Of a stretch of 64,000 nt of DNA, positions 36,079 to 43,968 are shown in pieces; within the stretch, counting starts at the first letter, position 1; each line of letters begins with the position of its first letter. The position numbers and the translations under genes were made by a program. Origin of the DNA: Egicoccus sp. AB-alg2 (GTDB taxonomy: Bacteria > Actinomycetota > Nitriliruptoria > Nitriliruptorales > Nitriliruptoraceae); NCBI RefSeq assembly GCF_041821065.1, contig NZ_JBGUAX010000010.1, forward strand, positions 89,643-153,642. Reading direction: 5' to 3'. Under the pieces are notes generated by a model. That model made no database searches and was not told the origin of the DNA. It saw nothing but the letters and a program-made list of their open reading frames with translations.

Positions 36079-36672
36079 GTGGCGGCAGGCGTCCACGAGA
36101 CCACCCTGGGTCTCGACCACCGCAAGCTCGCGATGTGGGTGTTCCTGGGCTCCGAGTTCCTGTTCTTCGGAGCCTTCGTCTCGGCGTACGTCCTCTACCT
36201 GGACGCCACGGCGGGCGGCCCCGGTATCGAGATCTTCGATATCCCGTTCACCTCGATCAGCTCGTTCGTGCTGCTGATGAGCTCGCTGACGATGGTGCTG
36301 GCCCACAACGCCCACGTGCGCCGGGACATGCGCCGGATGCGGATGTGGATCCTGGCGACCGCCGGGCAGGGAGCGGTCTTCCTCGGCGGCCAGGTCTTCG
36401 AGTTCACGGTCTTCTACCGCGAGGGCCTGAACCTGACGCAGAGCCCCTTCGCCTCCGGCTTCTTCGTCCTCACCGGCTTCCACGGGCTGCACGTCTTCGT
36501 GGGCATCCTGCTGCTGCTGAGCCTGTACTCGCTCTCGCTCACCGGCAAGGTCAAGCCCAACCAGGACCTCAAGACCGAGATGATCGGCCTGTACTGGCAC
36601 TTCGTCGACATCATCTGGGTCGTCATCTTCACCGTCGTCTACCTGATCCCGGAGCTCGCGATGGTGGACTGA
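36079..36672 (+). CDS. ctaE: Cytochrome c oxidase subunit III
   Basis: A 197-residue, five-span subunit III. Typical motifs are RKLAMWVFLGSEFLFFGAFV in span 1, GFHGLHVFVGI and the final GLYWHFVDIIWVVIF. It lies third in the oxidase operon, starts with GTG after GGAAGG, and is short like most bacterial caa3 subunit III proteins. Confidence 0.95.
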   Translation: MAAGVHETTLGLDHRKLAMWVFLGSEFLFFGAFVSAYVLYLDATAGGPGIEIFDIPFTSISSFVLLMSSLTMVLAHNAHVRRDMRRMRMWILATAGQGAVFLGGQVFEFTVFYREGLNLTQSPFASGFFVLTGFHGLHVFVGILLLLSLYSLSLTGKVKPNQDLKTEMIGLYWHFVDIIWVVIFTVVYLIPELAMVD

Positions 36673-36726
36673 CGCTCCGGCACCAGACGCCGGCGCGCCG
36701 CCACCACGACCTGACGAGGACGCACG

Positions 36727-37059
36727 ATGAGCAGCACCGAGACGCACTCCCCGGCCGACGCCGAGGGGTACGACGACCACCATCCCACCCCGCGCGACTA
36801 CGTCCGGATCGCGATCATCCTCGCGATCCTGACCGCGCTGGAGGTGTCGACCTACTTCGTCGACTTCGGTGGCGTCGGGATCCCGCTGCTGATCGTGTTG
36901 ATGATCATCAAGTTCATCCTGGTCGCCGGGTTCTTCATGCACCTGCGCTTCGACACCAAGCTCTACAGCCGGTTCCTGTACGGCGGTCTGCTCCTCGCGG
37001 TCGGGCTGTACACGGCCACCCTTATCGTCATGTTCTTCGACCAGGCGCCCACCATCTGA
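36727..37059 (+). CDS. Cytochrome c oxidase subunit IV (CyoD/caa3 type)
   Basis: A 110-residue small subunit with three spans. The family start DYVRIAIILAILTALEVSTY and the later HLRFDTKLYSRFLYGGLLLA match CyoD/COX4_pro proteins. It is present in addition to the two-span tail on subunit I, so this oxidase may have two subunit IV-like elements. It is preceded by GACGAGGAC and followed closely by the cupredoxin gene. Confidence 0.88.
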   Translation: MSSTETHSPADAEGYDDHHPTPRDYVRIAIILAILTALEVSTYFVDFGGVGIPLLIVLMIIKFILVAGFFMHLRFDTKLYSRFLYGGLLLAVGLYTATLIVMFFDQAPTI

Positions 37060-37094
37060 CCGCCGTCGTCACCGTCCGACCCGAGGCCTGATCC

Positions 37095-37796
37095 GTGAAG
37101 ACCGAGTTCCGCAACCGGGTGTTCCTCCCGATCGTGCTGCCGCTGGCGCTGCTGCTGTCCATGGCGCTGTTCATCGGTGCGGTCGCCGCGATCCTGCTGT
37201 TCAACACGCACGAGGGTGCGCTGGTGATCGCGGCCGTGGCCGCCGGCGGCATCCTGCTGACCGTCTCGCTCGCGGCCTCGCAGGACCGGCTCGACGCACC
37301 CCGCAAGGCGGTCGTGACCTTCGCGGCCATCGTGCCATTCGCCCTCGGCGGCGCCTACGCGGCCGGCCTGCTCGGCGACATCGCCGACGAGGACCGCAAC
37401 ATCAACGCCGAGCCGCTGCTGGTCGTCCCCGACGACGCGCCGATCATCGCGGCGGAGAACTCGGTCGACTTCTGCATCCCGACCGACGGCGGGTGCGAGG
37501 AGGCCGACCTGTGGGAAGTCACCCCGTCCGCCGAGGCGGAGACCATCGTCTTCCTGTTCGACAACCGTGAGGCCGGCGTCCAGCACAACGTCGTGGTCAC
37601 GGAACTCGAGGGCGACGTGGACGACCCGGCGCCCACCGGCGAGACGTTCCTCGAGTCCACCCTGGTGACGGGCCCGGTCGAGGACCCCTACATCGACGAG
37701 TCGCTCACCTGGGAGGACCTGCCGGAGCAGTGGTTCTTCTACTGCGAGGTGCACCCGAACATGAACGGCGTCGGCACGGTCGTCGCCGAGGGCTGA
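37095..37796 (+). CDS. Membrane-anchored cupredoxin (blue-copper) protein of the cox operon
   Basis: A 233-residue protein with three membrane segments (about 10-34, 40-60 and 74-95) and a soluble domain from about residue 115. The C-terminal part carries a type 1 copper site: H164 in VQHNVVV, then C217-x2-H220-x2-M223 in YCEVHPNM, the amicyanin-like spacing. It is the last gene of the caa3 operon, so it likely faces outward and passes electrons to the oxidase or handles copper for CuA. The first role is inferred from ligands and position. A further Cys pair (CIPTDGGC) may form a disulfide. Confidence 0.8.
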   Translation: MKTEFRNRVFLPIVLPLALLLSMALFIGAVAAILLFNTHEGALVIAAVAAGGILLTVSLAASQDRLDAPRKAVVTFAAIVPFALGGAYAAGLLGDIADEDRNINAEPLLVVPDDAPIIAAENSVDFCIPTDGGCEEADLWEVTPSAEAETIVFLFDNREAGVQHNVVVTELEGDVDDPAPTGETFLESTLVTGPVEDPYIDESLTWEDLPEQWFFYCEVHPNMNGVGTVVAEG

Positions 37797-37818
37797 CCGG
37801 CCGACCCGGCGGGCCGGT
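37796..37818 (+). terminator. Short hairpin after the cox operon
   Basis: ACCGGCC pairs with GGCCGGT (7 bp, 9-base loop), starting at the last base of the cupredoxin stop codon. It sits between convergent genes. It is weak, with no T tract. Confidence 0.35.
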
Positions 37819-37838
37819 GCGTCCGGCCGCGTGAGCCG

Positions 37839-39335
37839 TCACCGCGTACGAGCCGACCCCAGCGGTCGGCTCGACGCCTGTCCGGGGGCGGTGAGCTCGT
37901 CGGGACGCAGCGTCAGGGCGAGCTCCGGCGCCAGCACGACCCAGCTCCCCGCGTCGGTTCGGGCCAGTCCGTAGGCGTCCTGGGTGACGTCGGCGAGGTG
38001 GGTGCCCGTGGCGGCGTCGTGGACCTGCGCCAGCCCGCGCGGGGCCCGCTCGACGGGCACCACCACCAGCGGTCCGTGCAGCCAGGCCGAGCCCCGGGCG
38101 GCCGTGAAAGGGGCGGGCAGCGCCCCGCTGCCCAGCACCTCGCCGGTGTCGCGGTCGAGCTCCAGCAGCTCGCCCCGGCCCGTGAGGGTGGTGACGGTGT
38201 CGGCCGCCGCGGCGAAACCGCTGCAGCAGCCGGTGCCGGGCGGCAGTTCGGTGGTCCACCGCCGTCGCCCGCCGTCGAGGTACTCGACCGTCGTGTCGGT
38301 CCCCCACAGCAGCACGTCGTCGCGGACGAACAGGCTGGACAGCGGGTGCGCCACTTCCTCGATCAGCGTGCCGTCGGCGGCGTCGACGGCCAGTCCGTGC
38401 CCGCTCGCGGTCACGACCACCAGCTCGCCGAGCGGTGCGAGACGTGCCCCCGGGCGCTCGGTGGCCCGCTCCCAGACCCCCTCGCCGTCCGTCGGATCGA
38501 GGCCCCGGAGCGTGCCGTCGACGTCCTGCAGCACCGGCCGGGCCGCGGTCAGCACGGCGTTGGCGCCGTCGCGACGCCAGCGGCGCTCGCCGGTGTCGGC
38601 GTCGACGGCCAGCACGGCGACGGACGACGTCAGCCCCTCGCGCACCCGGACGGCGAGGTACCACGTGTCGCCCGCCGCGCGTGCGGCCCGGGCACCGACG
38701 GCGCCCGCCAGGCCCTGCTCCCAGCGCGGCTCACCCGTGTCCGCGTCGACGGCCACGAGCCGGTTGCCCGCCCCTACGAGGACAAGGGTGTCCGCGCCCT
38801 CGACGGGCACCACGCTGGCCGGCGCCGCCGTCTGCAGCTCCAGCGAGGCGCCCCAGCGCCAGCTGCCGGAACGCACGTCGAACCCGCTCAAGCCGTCCGG
38901 CACCAGTGCGGCCAGCACCCCACCGTCCGTGACGGCCGCCGGCCCCGCGCCGGGCGGGGTCGCCGGCAGCCGCCAGCGCAGGCACCCGATGTCGGACCGG
39001 CAGCGGACGGGGGCCGGAGGCGTGTCCGCACGGGTCGGCGGTGCCACGTCCCCGGGTGGGGCCGGTGCGGGCGGGGGGAGCTCGACGTCCAGCTCACCGG
39101 CCTCGAAGCCGTCCGCCGACGGCCAGGACGCGGCGACCTGCGCGGCACCGAACACGGCCGCCGCGACCACGACCGGCACCAGCCCACCGCCGACCAGCCA
39201 GCGCCGGCGTGCCGGCGCGCGACGGCGCCGTCGGGAGCCGGAGGCCCGGAGCGCCGACCCGCACCGGCCGCACCAGCGGGCGCGGCGGTCGCGCCAGACC
39301 GCCCCGCACGTCCCGCAGGTCAGCTCGCCGATCAC
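37839..39335 (-). CDS. Zinc-ribbon, membrane-anchored PQQ-like beta-propeller protein (copy 1)
   Basis: A 498-residue protein. An N-terminal cytosolic zinc ribbon (CGTCGAVW...WCGRCGSAL, residues about 7-30) is followed by a basic stretch and one span (about 47-67), a Pro-rich linker, and an extracellular propeller from about 115. The propeller has PQQ-like repeats such as LVAVDADTGEPRWEQG and LAVDADTGERRWRR. The topology would sense or bind outside and signal by the zinc ribbon inside. No PQQ-enzyme active site is seen. It is the second gene after its paralogue at 39355-40476 (gap 19). The GTG at 39335 follows GGGAGG closely. Function unknown. Confidence 0.78.
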   Translation of the reverse strand: MIGELTCGTCGAVWRDRRARWCGRCGSALRASGSRRRRRAPARRRWLVGGGLVPVVVAAAVFGAAQVAASWPSADGFEAGELDVELPPPAPAPPGDVAPPTRADTPPAPVRCRSDIGCLRWRLPATPPGAGPAAVTDGGVLAALVPDGLSGFDVRSGSWRWGASLELQTAAPASVVPVEGADTLVLVGAGNRLVAVDADTGEPRWEQGLAGAVGARAARAAGDTWYLAVRVREGLTSSVAVLAVDADTGERRWRRDGANAVLTAARPVLQDVDGTLRGLDPTDGEGVWERATERPGARLAPLGELVVVTASGHGLAVDAADGTLIEEVAHPLSSLFVRDDVLLWGTDTTVEYLDGGRRRWTTELPPGTGCCSGFAAAADTVTTLTGRGELLELDRDTGEVLGSGALPAPFTAARGSAWLHGPLVVVPVERAPRGLAQVHDAATGTHLADVTQDAYGLARTDAGSWVVLAPELALTLRPDELTAPGQASSRPLGSARTR

Positions 39336-39354
39336 CCGCCTCCCGGCCCGCGGC

Positions 39355-40476
39355 TCACGGTAGGAGTTCGGATCCGGGGCGGCCACGGTCGTGGTGACCG
39401 AGGTCCAGTACCAGCGCGGCACGGGGTGCCAGCACGAGCCAACGGTCACGTCCGAGCCGCTCGGCGTGATAGGCGGCATACGTGATCCCCGCGAGCCGGC
39501 GGCCCGAGTCGGTCTCGACCACCTCGACCAGCCCGCCGGGGATCCCGGGTACCTGCCGCAGCTGCAGCGATCCGCCGCCGGCCCCTCGCCACAGGGGCGC
39601 CAGGACGGCCGCCATGGTCCGGTCGAGGTCCTCGGGGTCCGCGACGGCCGTGGTGGCGACGATCCGCCGATCGGGGCCGTGGATGTCACGCCAGGGCAGC
39701 GCAGCGTCGGTCGCCGGCAACGTCCCGACGAGCTCCCGGACATGGCGACCCTCCCGCACGTGCACGACCAGCAGCCACTGCCCCTCCACCAGCCGCGCGG
39801 TCAGCACCTCGCCGTTCCCGGCGAGCTCGCCACGCCAGCGCTCGTCCCCGTCTGCCGCCGCGAGCGCCACCAGTTCGCCGGGGCGCGGGCTGACGAGCAC
39901 CGCGGCCGCGCCGCGGACGGCGGTCACCCGCGGGACGGGATGGTCGGCCCGGATGCCGAGGTCGGTGTGCCAGCGTCGGCGCCCGTTGGCCAGGTCGTAG
40001 GCCCCGACGCCCCTACCCTCGGCGAGCACCAGGAGCTCGTCGGTCGCGGCGGCCAGGGCCGGGCCGTGGTGCGGAGCATCGGTGGTGAAGTGCAGACACC
40101 CGTGCACCGTGTGGCACGTCAGCGGGCTGGCGGGCCGGAATCGATCTGCCCGGGGCGTGGACGCGCCGGCCGCCGACGCGTCCGGCGGCTGCAGCGCCGG
40201 TGAGCCGTCGCCGGCGGCGGCCACCGTCGGGCCGTGCGGTGCCGGCGGGAGGAACGTCATCAGGTGCACGTCGCGAGCAGACGGTGCCGTCCAGACGACG
40301 ACGATCAGCACCGCGGCGACGGCGGAAAGGACCGCTGGCGCCCAGGGGCTCGCGGACCGCGTCCGACCCGACGGCGCCCACGGCTCGGTCGCCAGGGCGG
40401 CACCGCACCGGCCACACCACCGATGGCGATGATCGGGCCAGCTCGCGCCGCAGACGGCGCACTTCCGGGCTGCCAC
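39355..40476 (-). CDS. Zinc-ribbon, membrane-anchored propeller-like protein (copy 2)
   Basis: A 373-residue paralogue of the neighbouring gene. The zinc ribbon CAVCGASW...WCGRCGAAL (residues about 6-29) is followed by one membrane span (about 50-68) and a shorter outer domain. The blades here are more diverged (VGAYDLANGRRRWHTD, VALAAADGDERWRGE), with a Cys pair in TCHTVHGCLHF matching one in the other copies (CRSDIGCLRW in copy 1). The GTG start at 40476 has AGGAG 6-8 bases upstream; residues upstream in the open frame are not conserved. Function unknown. Confidence 0.72.
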   Translation of the reverse strand: MAARKCAVCGASWPDHRHRWCGRCGAALATEPWAPSGRTRSASPWAPAVLSAVAAVLIVVVWTAPSARDVHLMTFLPPAPHGPTVAAAGDGSPALQPPDASAAGASTPRADRFRPASPLTCHTVHGCLHFTTDAPHHGPALAAATDELLVLAEGRGVGAYDLANGRRRWHTDLGIRADHPVPRVTAVRGAAAVLVSPRPGELVALAAADGDERWRGELAGNGEVLTARLVEGQWLLVVHVREGRHVRELVGTLPATDAALPWRDIHGPDRRIVATTAVADPEDLDRTMAAVLAPLWRGAGGGSLQLRQVPGIPGGLVEVVETDSGRRLAGITYAAYHAERLGRDRWLVLAPRAALVLDLGHHDRGRPGSELLP

Positions 40477-40540
40477 GCTCTGCTCCTGCGCGACGACGAC
40501 GCTACGCCGGTCGTCGCGGCCGCGACAGGTCCTGCCGAGC

Positions 40541-41404
40541 TCAGTCCGCGGGCCGCGCAGCGACGGGACCGGCGTCATCGGTCCGGCCGGTGCCGTCCAG
40601 CGTGATGCCGGCCGCCTCGGCGGCGTGCGGGAGCCCGATGCGTGGCGCCGCGCCCAGCAGTTGCGGCAGCAGGGCCTCGGCGGCCGCCCGGCCGACCGCG
40701 GCGTGCGCCGCCGGTGGCCAGTGGATGCCGTCGACGTTGAGCCCGTCGAGGTGGGCCACGACGTGCTCCCAGACCGCGACGCCGGCGAACCCGTGGGCGC
40801 GGGCCAGGGCGAGCTGCTGTGCCTCGGCGTCGGCGAACCGGGGGTGGCGGTGGCCGTAGTAGGCCGAGCGGTGGCTGGTCGGCCCCAGCACGACACCGGC
40901 GGCGCGGCCCCAGGTCAGGCCCCGGACCTGCTCGAGCAACTGCGAGAAGAGGCGGACGAACTCGGTCGCCGGCGTGCGGCGCAGCCGCGCACCCGTCAAC
41001 CGGACGAGCTGCGGATAGGCGGCGCGGGACCACGCGCGGGCGCGGCGGCGGACCGGCGCCGGCCACAGGTAGGGCAGCGTCGCCTCCAGCGCGGCCGGCA
41101 CGCCCGCCGGCGCGTGGTCGAAGCTGCCCAGCCCGACGACCACGGCGTCGGCCTTCGCCAGGACGTCGAACTGCAGGTGCTGGTCCTTCAACACCGCGCG
41201 GGCCGCATCGCGCACCGTCTGGCCCGGTCTGGCGCACACCGTGACCGCCACCGGGCGACCCAGCGCGTCCTCGAGTTGGCGCGCCAACACGTTCGGGTAC
41301 AGGTGCGCGGCGGTGGGCAGCTGCGGGCCGGTGTCGTCGATGAACGCGGTCGAGTCCCCGAGCACGGCCACGGACAACGGCCCGGGCCCGGGCGCCGTGC
41401 TCAC
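40541..41404 (-). CDS. SGNH/GDSL-type hydrolase
   Basis: A 287-residue SGNH hydrolase-fold protein. Block I is VLGDSTAF (nucleophile Ser), the Gly block is in VVVGLGSFDHA, and the block V catalytic pair is VDGIHWPPAAH. It resembles diglucosylglycerate octanoyltransferase-like and other actinobacterial SGNH esterases. The start GTG overlaps the heme A synthase stop (GTGA), so it is cotranscribed with that gene. No signal peptide is visible. The substrate is unknown; acyl transfer to or from a glycolipid is a guess from relatives. Confidence 0.75.
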   Translation of the reverse strand: MSTAPGPGPLSVAVLGDSTAFIDDTGPQLPTAAHLYPNVLARQLEDALGRPVAVTVCARPGQTVRDAARAVLKDQHLQFDVLAKADAVVVGLGSFDHAPAGVPAALEATLPYLWPAPVRRRARAWSRAAYPQLVRLTGARLRRTPATEFVRLFSQLLEQVRGLTWGRAAGVVLGPTSHRSAYYGHRHPRFADAEAQQLALARAHGFAGVAVWEHVVAHLDGLNVDGIHWPPAAHAAVGRAAAEALLPQLLGAAPRIGLPHAAEAAGITLDGTGRTDDAGPVAARPAD

Positions 41405-42360
41405 TGCGCGTGCGCGTCGCGGGCGACCGGCTCCTCGGCGATGCCGGGGCCGGTGGGCAGGTCCGGCAGGGGGCGTGCCCGCACCCAGCTCGCCACCGCC
41501 GTGGCCCACACCAGGGCGGCGCCGAGGATGTGCGCGGCCACGAGCGCCTCGGGGATGCCGAGCGCGTACTGGGTGTAGCCGATGGCGCCCTGGATCAGCT
41601 CGAGCGCCAACAGCAGGCGCAGCGCCCGGCGCAGGCGGGACGGCCCCGACCGCCACGTCACGGCCACCAGGGCGACCGTGAGGCCCAGCAGCAGCCACAC
41701 CGCGTCGGCGTGCGCGATCGCGACGAACCGGATGTCGACGCCGAGCCGTGCCACCTCGGGGTCGCCGGCGTGCGGCCCCGCCCCGGTCACGATGGTGCCC
41801 AGCACCAGCACCGCGCCGGCCACCACCAGCAACGCCGTCGTCGCCCAGCGCACGCCGGCCGTGGCGGGCAGGCGGTCCTCGGGATCACGTGCGGGCGGGC
41901 GCACGTACTCGTGCAGCCCGACCGCGACGGCGATCAGCACCATGGACAGCAGGAAGTGGGCCGCGACCGTCCAGGGGGTGAGGCCCAGCAGCACCGTGAT
42001 GCCGCCCATGACCGCCTGCACGAGCACGCCCAGCGGCAGCGCCCAGCCGAGCAGCCTGATCGGCCGCGGGTGCGGGCGGGTGCGGCGCAGCTGCACGAAG
42101 ACGGCCACGGCCGCCGTCAGCACCACGAACGTCAGCAACCGGTTGCCGAACTCGATGGCGGTCTGCCAGCCGGCGTGGTCCCCGCCCGGGCGCGGCACCA
42201 GGTTCTGGCCGTCGCACGTCGGCCACGTCGGGCACCCCAGGCCCGAGCCGGTCACCCGCACCAACCCGCCCGTGAACACGATCCCGATGTTCGTGACCAG
42301 CGCGGCCAGCGTGAAGCGCCGCAGCAGGCGCAGCGAGGCAGGAGCGGGCGGGGAGGGCAT
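41401..42360 (-). CDS. ctaA: Heme A synthase (COX15/CtaA)
   Basis: A 319-residue, eight-span membrane enzyme that oxidises heme O to heme A for the caa3 oxidase. The first half has GGLVRVTGSGLGCPTWPTCDG, with the conserved Cys pair of actinobacterial CtaA and EFGNRLLTF (His replaced by Asn in this ExxxR segment is usual for some groups). Hemes are probably held by His in AAHFL, IAHADAVW and AAHIL. The ATG start at 42360 comes after GGAG-poor sequence. It is divergent from the small membrane protein/ctaB pair. Confidence 0.9.
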   Translation of the reverse strand: MPSPPAPASLRLLRRFTLAALVTNIGIVFTGGLVRVTGSGLGCPTWPTCDGQNLVPRPGGDHAGWQTAIEFGNRLLTFVVLTAAVAVFVQLRRTRPHPRPIRLLGWALPLGVLVQAVMGGITVLLGLTPWTVAAHFLLSMVLIAVAVGLHEYVRPPARDPEDRLPATAGVRWATTALLVVAGAVLVLGTIVTGAGPHAGDPEVARLGVDIRFVAIAHADAVWLLLGLTVALVAVTWRSGPSRLRRALRLLLALELIQGAIGYTQYALGIPEALVAAHILGAALVWATAVASWVRARPLPDLPTGPGIAEEPVARDAHAQ

Positions 42361-42472
42361 GGCTGGAGGGTACCGGCCGCGCCCGACCGATCCGGCCCCG
42401 GGTCGCGGTCCCCCCGGGTGCCGGAATACCCTGGTGGCGGCTCTCCCGCGTCTTCGTCGTAGGACCGTCACC

Positions 42473-42769
42473 GTGTCCACCGCCGCCCCCTCCTCGCGCG
42501 ACGCCACGAACGCCAGCGCTCCCGAGGTCCGCACGCCCGCCGGCGTGCACCGCCGGCGTGCCGTGGTGCTCCTCGCGCTGGCGCTGTTCCAGTTCTGGCT
42601 GTGGGGCACGCGCATCAACAACCTCGTGCGCGACGCGGGGGACTTCTCCACGGCCTTCGTGGCCGTGCACGCCGTGCTGTACGCCGCCGCCATCGGTGCC
42701 GGGGTCGTGCTGCTGGTCCTCGGTGTCCGCATGTGGCGCGAGGCGCAGGCGGCCCGGAGGCGTCCGTGA
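42473..42769 (+). CDS. Small membrane protein upstream of ctaB
   Basis: A 98-residue protein with a disordered N-terminus (about 25 residues) and two predicted spans (about 28-48 and 60-84). I recognise no family. Its stop overlaps the ctaB start (GTGA), so it is coupled to heme O synthase. It may be a small assembly factor or simply an unrelated passenger. Basic residues after span 2 suggest a cytoplasmic C-terminus. Confidence 0.65.
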   Translation: MSTAAPSSRDATNASAPEVRTPAGVHRRRAVVLLALALFQFWLWGTRINNLVRDAGDFSTAFVAVHAVLYAAAIGAGVVLLVLGVRMWREAQAARRRP

Positions 42770-43731
42770 GCTCGGCGCCCGGCCACGGTGGCGCGACGCA
42801 CTCCACTGACGAGGACGATCTCGCCGCCGTCGGGCCGATGCACGCCACCGGGCGCTACGAGTCCCGGCGTGCCGCCTTCCGCCGCTACGTCCTGGTCACC
42901 AAGCCGCGGATCATCGAGCTGCTCCTCGTCACGACCGTGCCGTCCATGGTCGTCGCGGCGCAGGGCTGGCCGGGCACCTGGCTCGTGATCGCCACCGTCC
43001 TGGGCGGGACGATGTCGGCCGGCAGCGCCAACGCGCTCAACAACGAGATCGACCGCGACATCGATCGCATCATGGCGCGCACCTCGGCGCGCCCGACCGC
43101 CACCGACGAGGTGCCGCCCGGCCACGCGCTGCGGCTCGGGCTGGTACTCGGCGTCGCCGGGTTCCTGTGGCTGTGGGGGTTCGTGAACCTGCTCGCCGCG
43201 GTGCTGGCCACCTCGGCGATCCTGTTCTACGTGTTCGTGTACACGCTCGGCCTCAAGCGCCGGACCAGCCAGGCCGTGGTGATCGGCGGCGTGGCCGGGT
43301 GCGTGCCCGTACTCACCGGTTGGGTCGCGGTGCCGGGTGCCAGCCTGGCCGATCCCACCCCGTGGCTGCTGTTCGCGATCATGTTCTGGTGGCAGCCGCC
43401 CCACTTCTGGGCGCTGGCGATGAAGTACCGCGAGGACTACGCCCGCGCCGGGCTGCCCATGCTGCCCGTCACGCACGGCAACGACGAGGCCACCCGCCAC
43501 ATCCTGCTCTACAGCTACCTGCTGCTGTCGATCGTGCTGCTGGCGGTGGTCGGCGCCGGGCTCGGCTGGATGTTCGCCGCCGTGTCGCTCGGCCTGACCG
43601 TCGGCTGGCTGGTGCTGGCCCACCGCCTGCGCCGCACGCGCACGGTCGCCGCCGCGATGAAGCTGTTCCACTATTCAACCCTGTACGTGGCCCTGATCTT
43701 CATCGCCGCCGCGGTCGACGCCGTTCTCTAG
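42766..43731 (+). CDS. ctaB: Protoheme IX farnesyltransferase (heme O synthase)
   Basis: A 321-residue UbiA-superfamily prenyltransferase with nine predicted spans that farnesylates heme B to heme O. The first Asp-rich motif is NALNNEIDRDIDRIMARTSARP-like, with N-x3-D-x3-D. The second is in KYREDYARAGLPMLPVTHG, and YTLGLKRRT is the family loop. It begins with a hydrophilic stretch of about 40 residues before span 1. Together with ctaA it supplies heme A to the oxidase 7 kb away. Confidence 0.94.
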   Translation: MSSAPGHGGATHSTDEDDLAAVGPMHATGRYESRRAAFRRYVLVTKPRIIELLLVTTVPSMVVAAQGWPGTWLVIATVLGGTMSAGSANALNNEIDRDIDRIMARTSARPTATDEVPPGHALRLGLVLGVAGFLWLWGFVNLLAAVLATSAILFYVFVYTLGLKRRTSQAVVIGGVAGCVPVLTGWVAVPGASLADPTPWLLFAIMFWWQPPHFWALAMKYREDYARAGLPMLPVTHGNDEATRHILLYSYLLLSIVLLAVVGAGLGWMFAAVSLGLTVGWLVLAHRLRRTRTVAAAMKLFHYSTLYVALIFIAAAVDAVL

Positions 43732-43739
43732 CGCCGCGC

Positions 43740-43918
43740 ACCACCGGCCGGGTCGACCGGTTTCCCGGCGATGCCCGGGAAACATGCGGGGAGCGGTGGG
43801 GGCGGCGGCCGGGATCGACCGGTTTCCCGGCGATACCCGGGAAACGTGTCGGTGAGCGGTGGGGGCGGCGGCCCGGGTCGACCGGTTTCCCGGCGATACC
43901 CGGGAAACGTGTCGGTGT
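43740..43918. repeat. Three tandem 62-63 bp repeats each with a perfect palindrome
   Basis: Each unit contains a 24-base palindrome with arms GTTTCCCGG/CCGGGAAAC around 6 bases, at 43760-43783, 43822-43845 and 43885-43908. They are joined by near-identical spacers rich in GGTGGGGGCGGCGGCC. The palindromes share their ends with those at 6660-6815. The array lies between ctaB and the TetR operon promoter. It is not CRISPR-like because the spacers are also repeated. Confidence 0.88.
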
Positions 43919-43923
43919 GACCC

Positions 43924-43968
43924 TTGACGAGCCCTGAACAAGTGTTTAGTGTGCTGAACATGAGTTCA
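43924..43968 (+). promoter_or_regulatory. TetR operon promoter with two overlapping TGAAC-N4-GTTCA operators
   Basis: TTGACG (43924-43929) and TAGTGT (43947-43952) are separated by exactly 17 bases. The predicted start of transcription falls at or next to the ATG at 43960, so the message is probably leaderless. Two palindromes, TGAACAAGTGTTTA (43935-43948, one mismatch) and TGAACATGAGTTCA (43955-43968, perfect), are 20 bases apart centre to centre. One covers the -10 spacer and the other the start, fitting autorepression by the TetR protein. Confidence 0.8.

Noticed and set aside
32752..36942. A 1396-codon minus-strand open frame across the cox operon
   Set aside because: It is antisense to ctaC, ctaD, ctaE and subunit IV, is composed of Arg/Asp/His-rich low-complexity sequence and has no domain. 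GC-rich codon bias makes such frames open by chance.
40541..42360. Frameshifted or fused SGNH/heme A synthase gene
   Set aside because: The four-base GTGA overlap gives two complete proteins with intact motifs.
43740..43918. CRISPR array
   Set aside because: Only three palindromes, and the spacers between them are also near-identical; there are no cas genes.
43924..43959. TTG at 43924 as the start of the second TetR gene
   Set aside because: That TTG is the -35 hexamer of a well-spaced promoter; ATG at 43960 fits a leaderless transcript.
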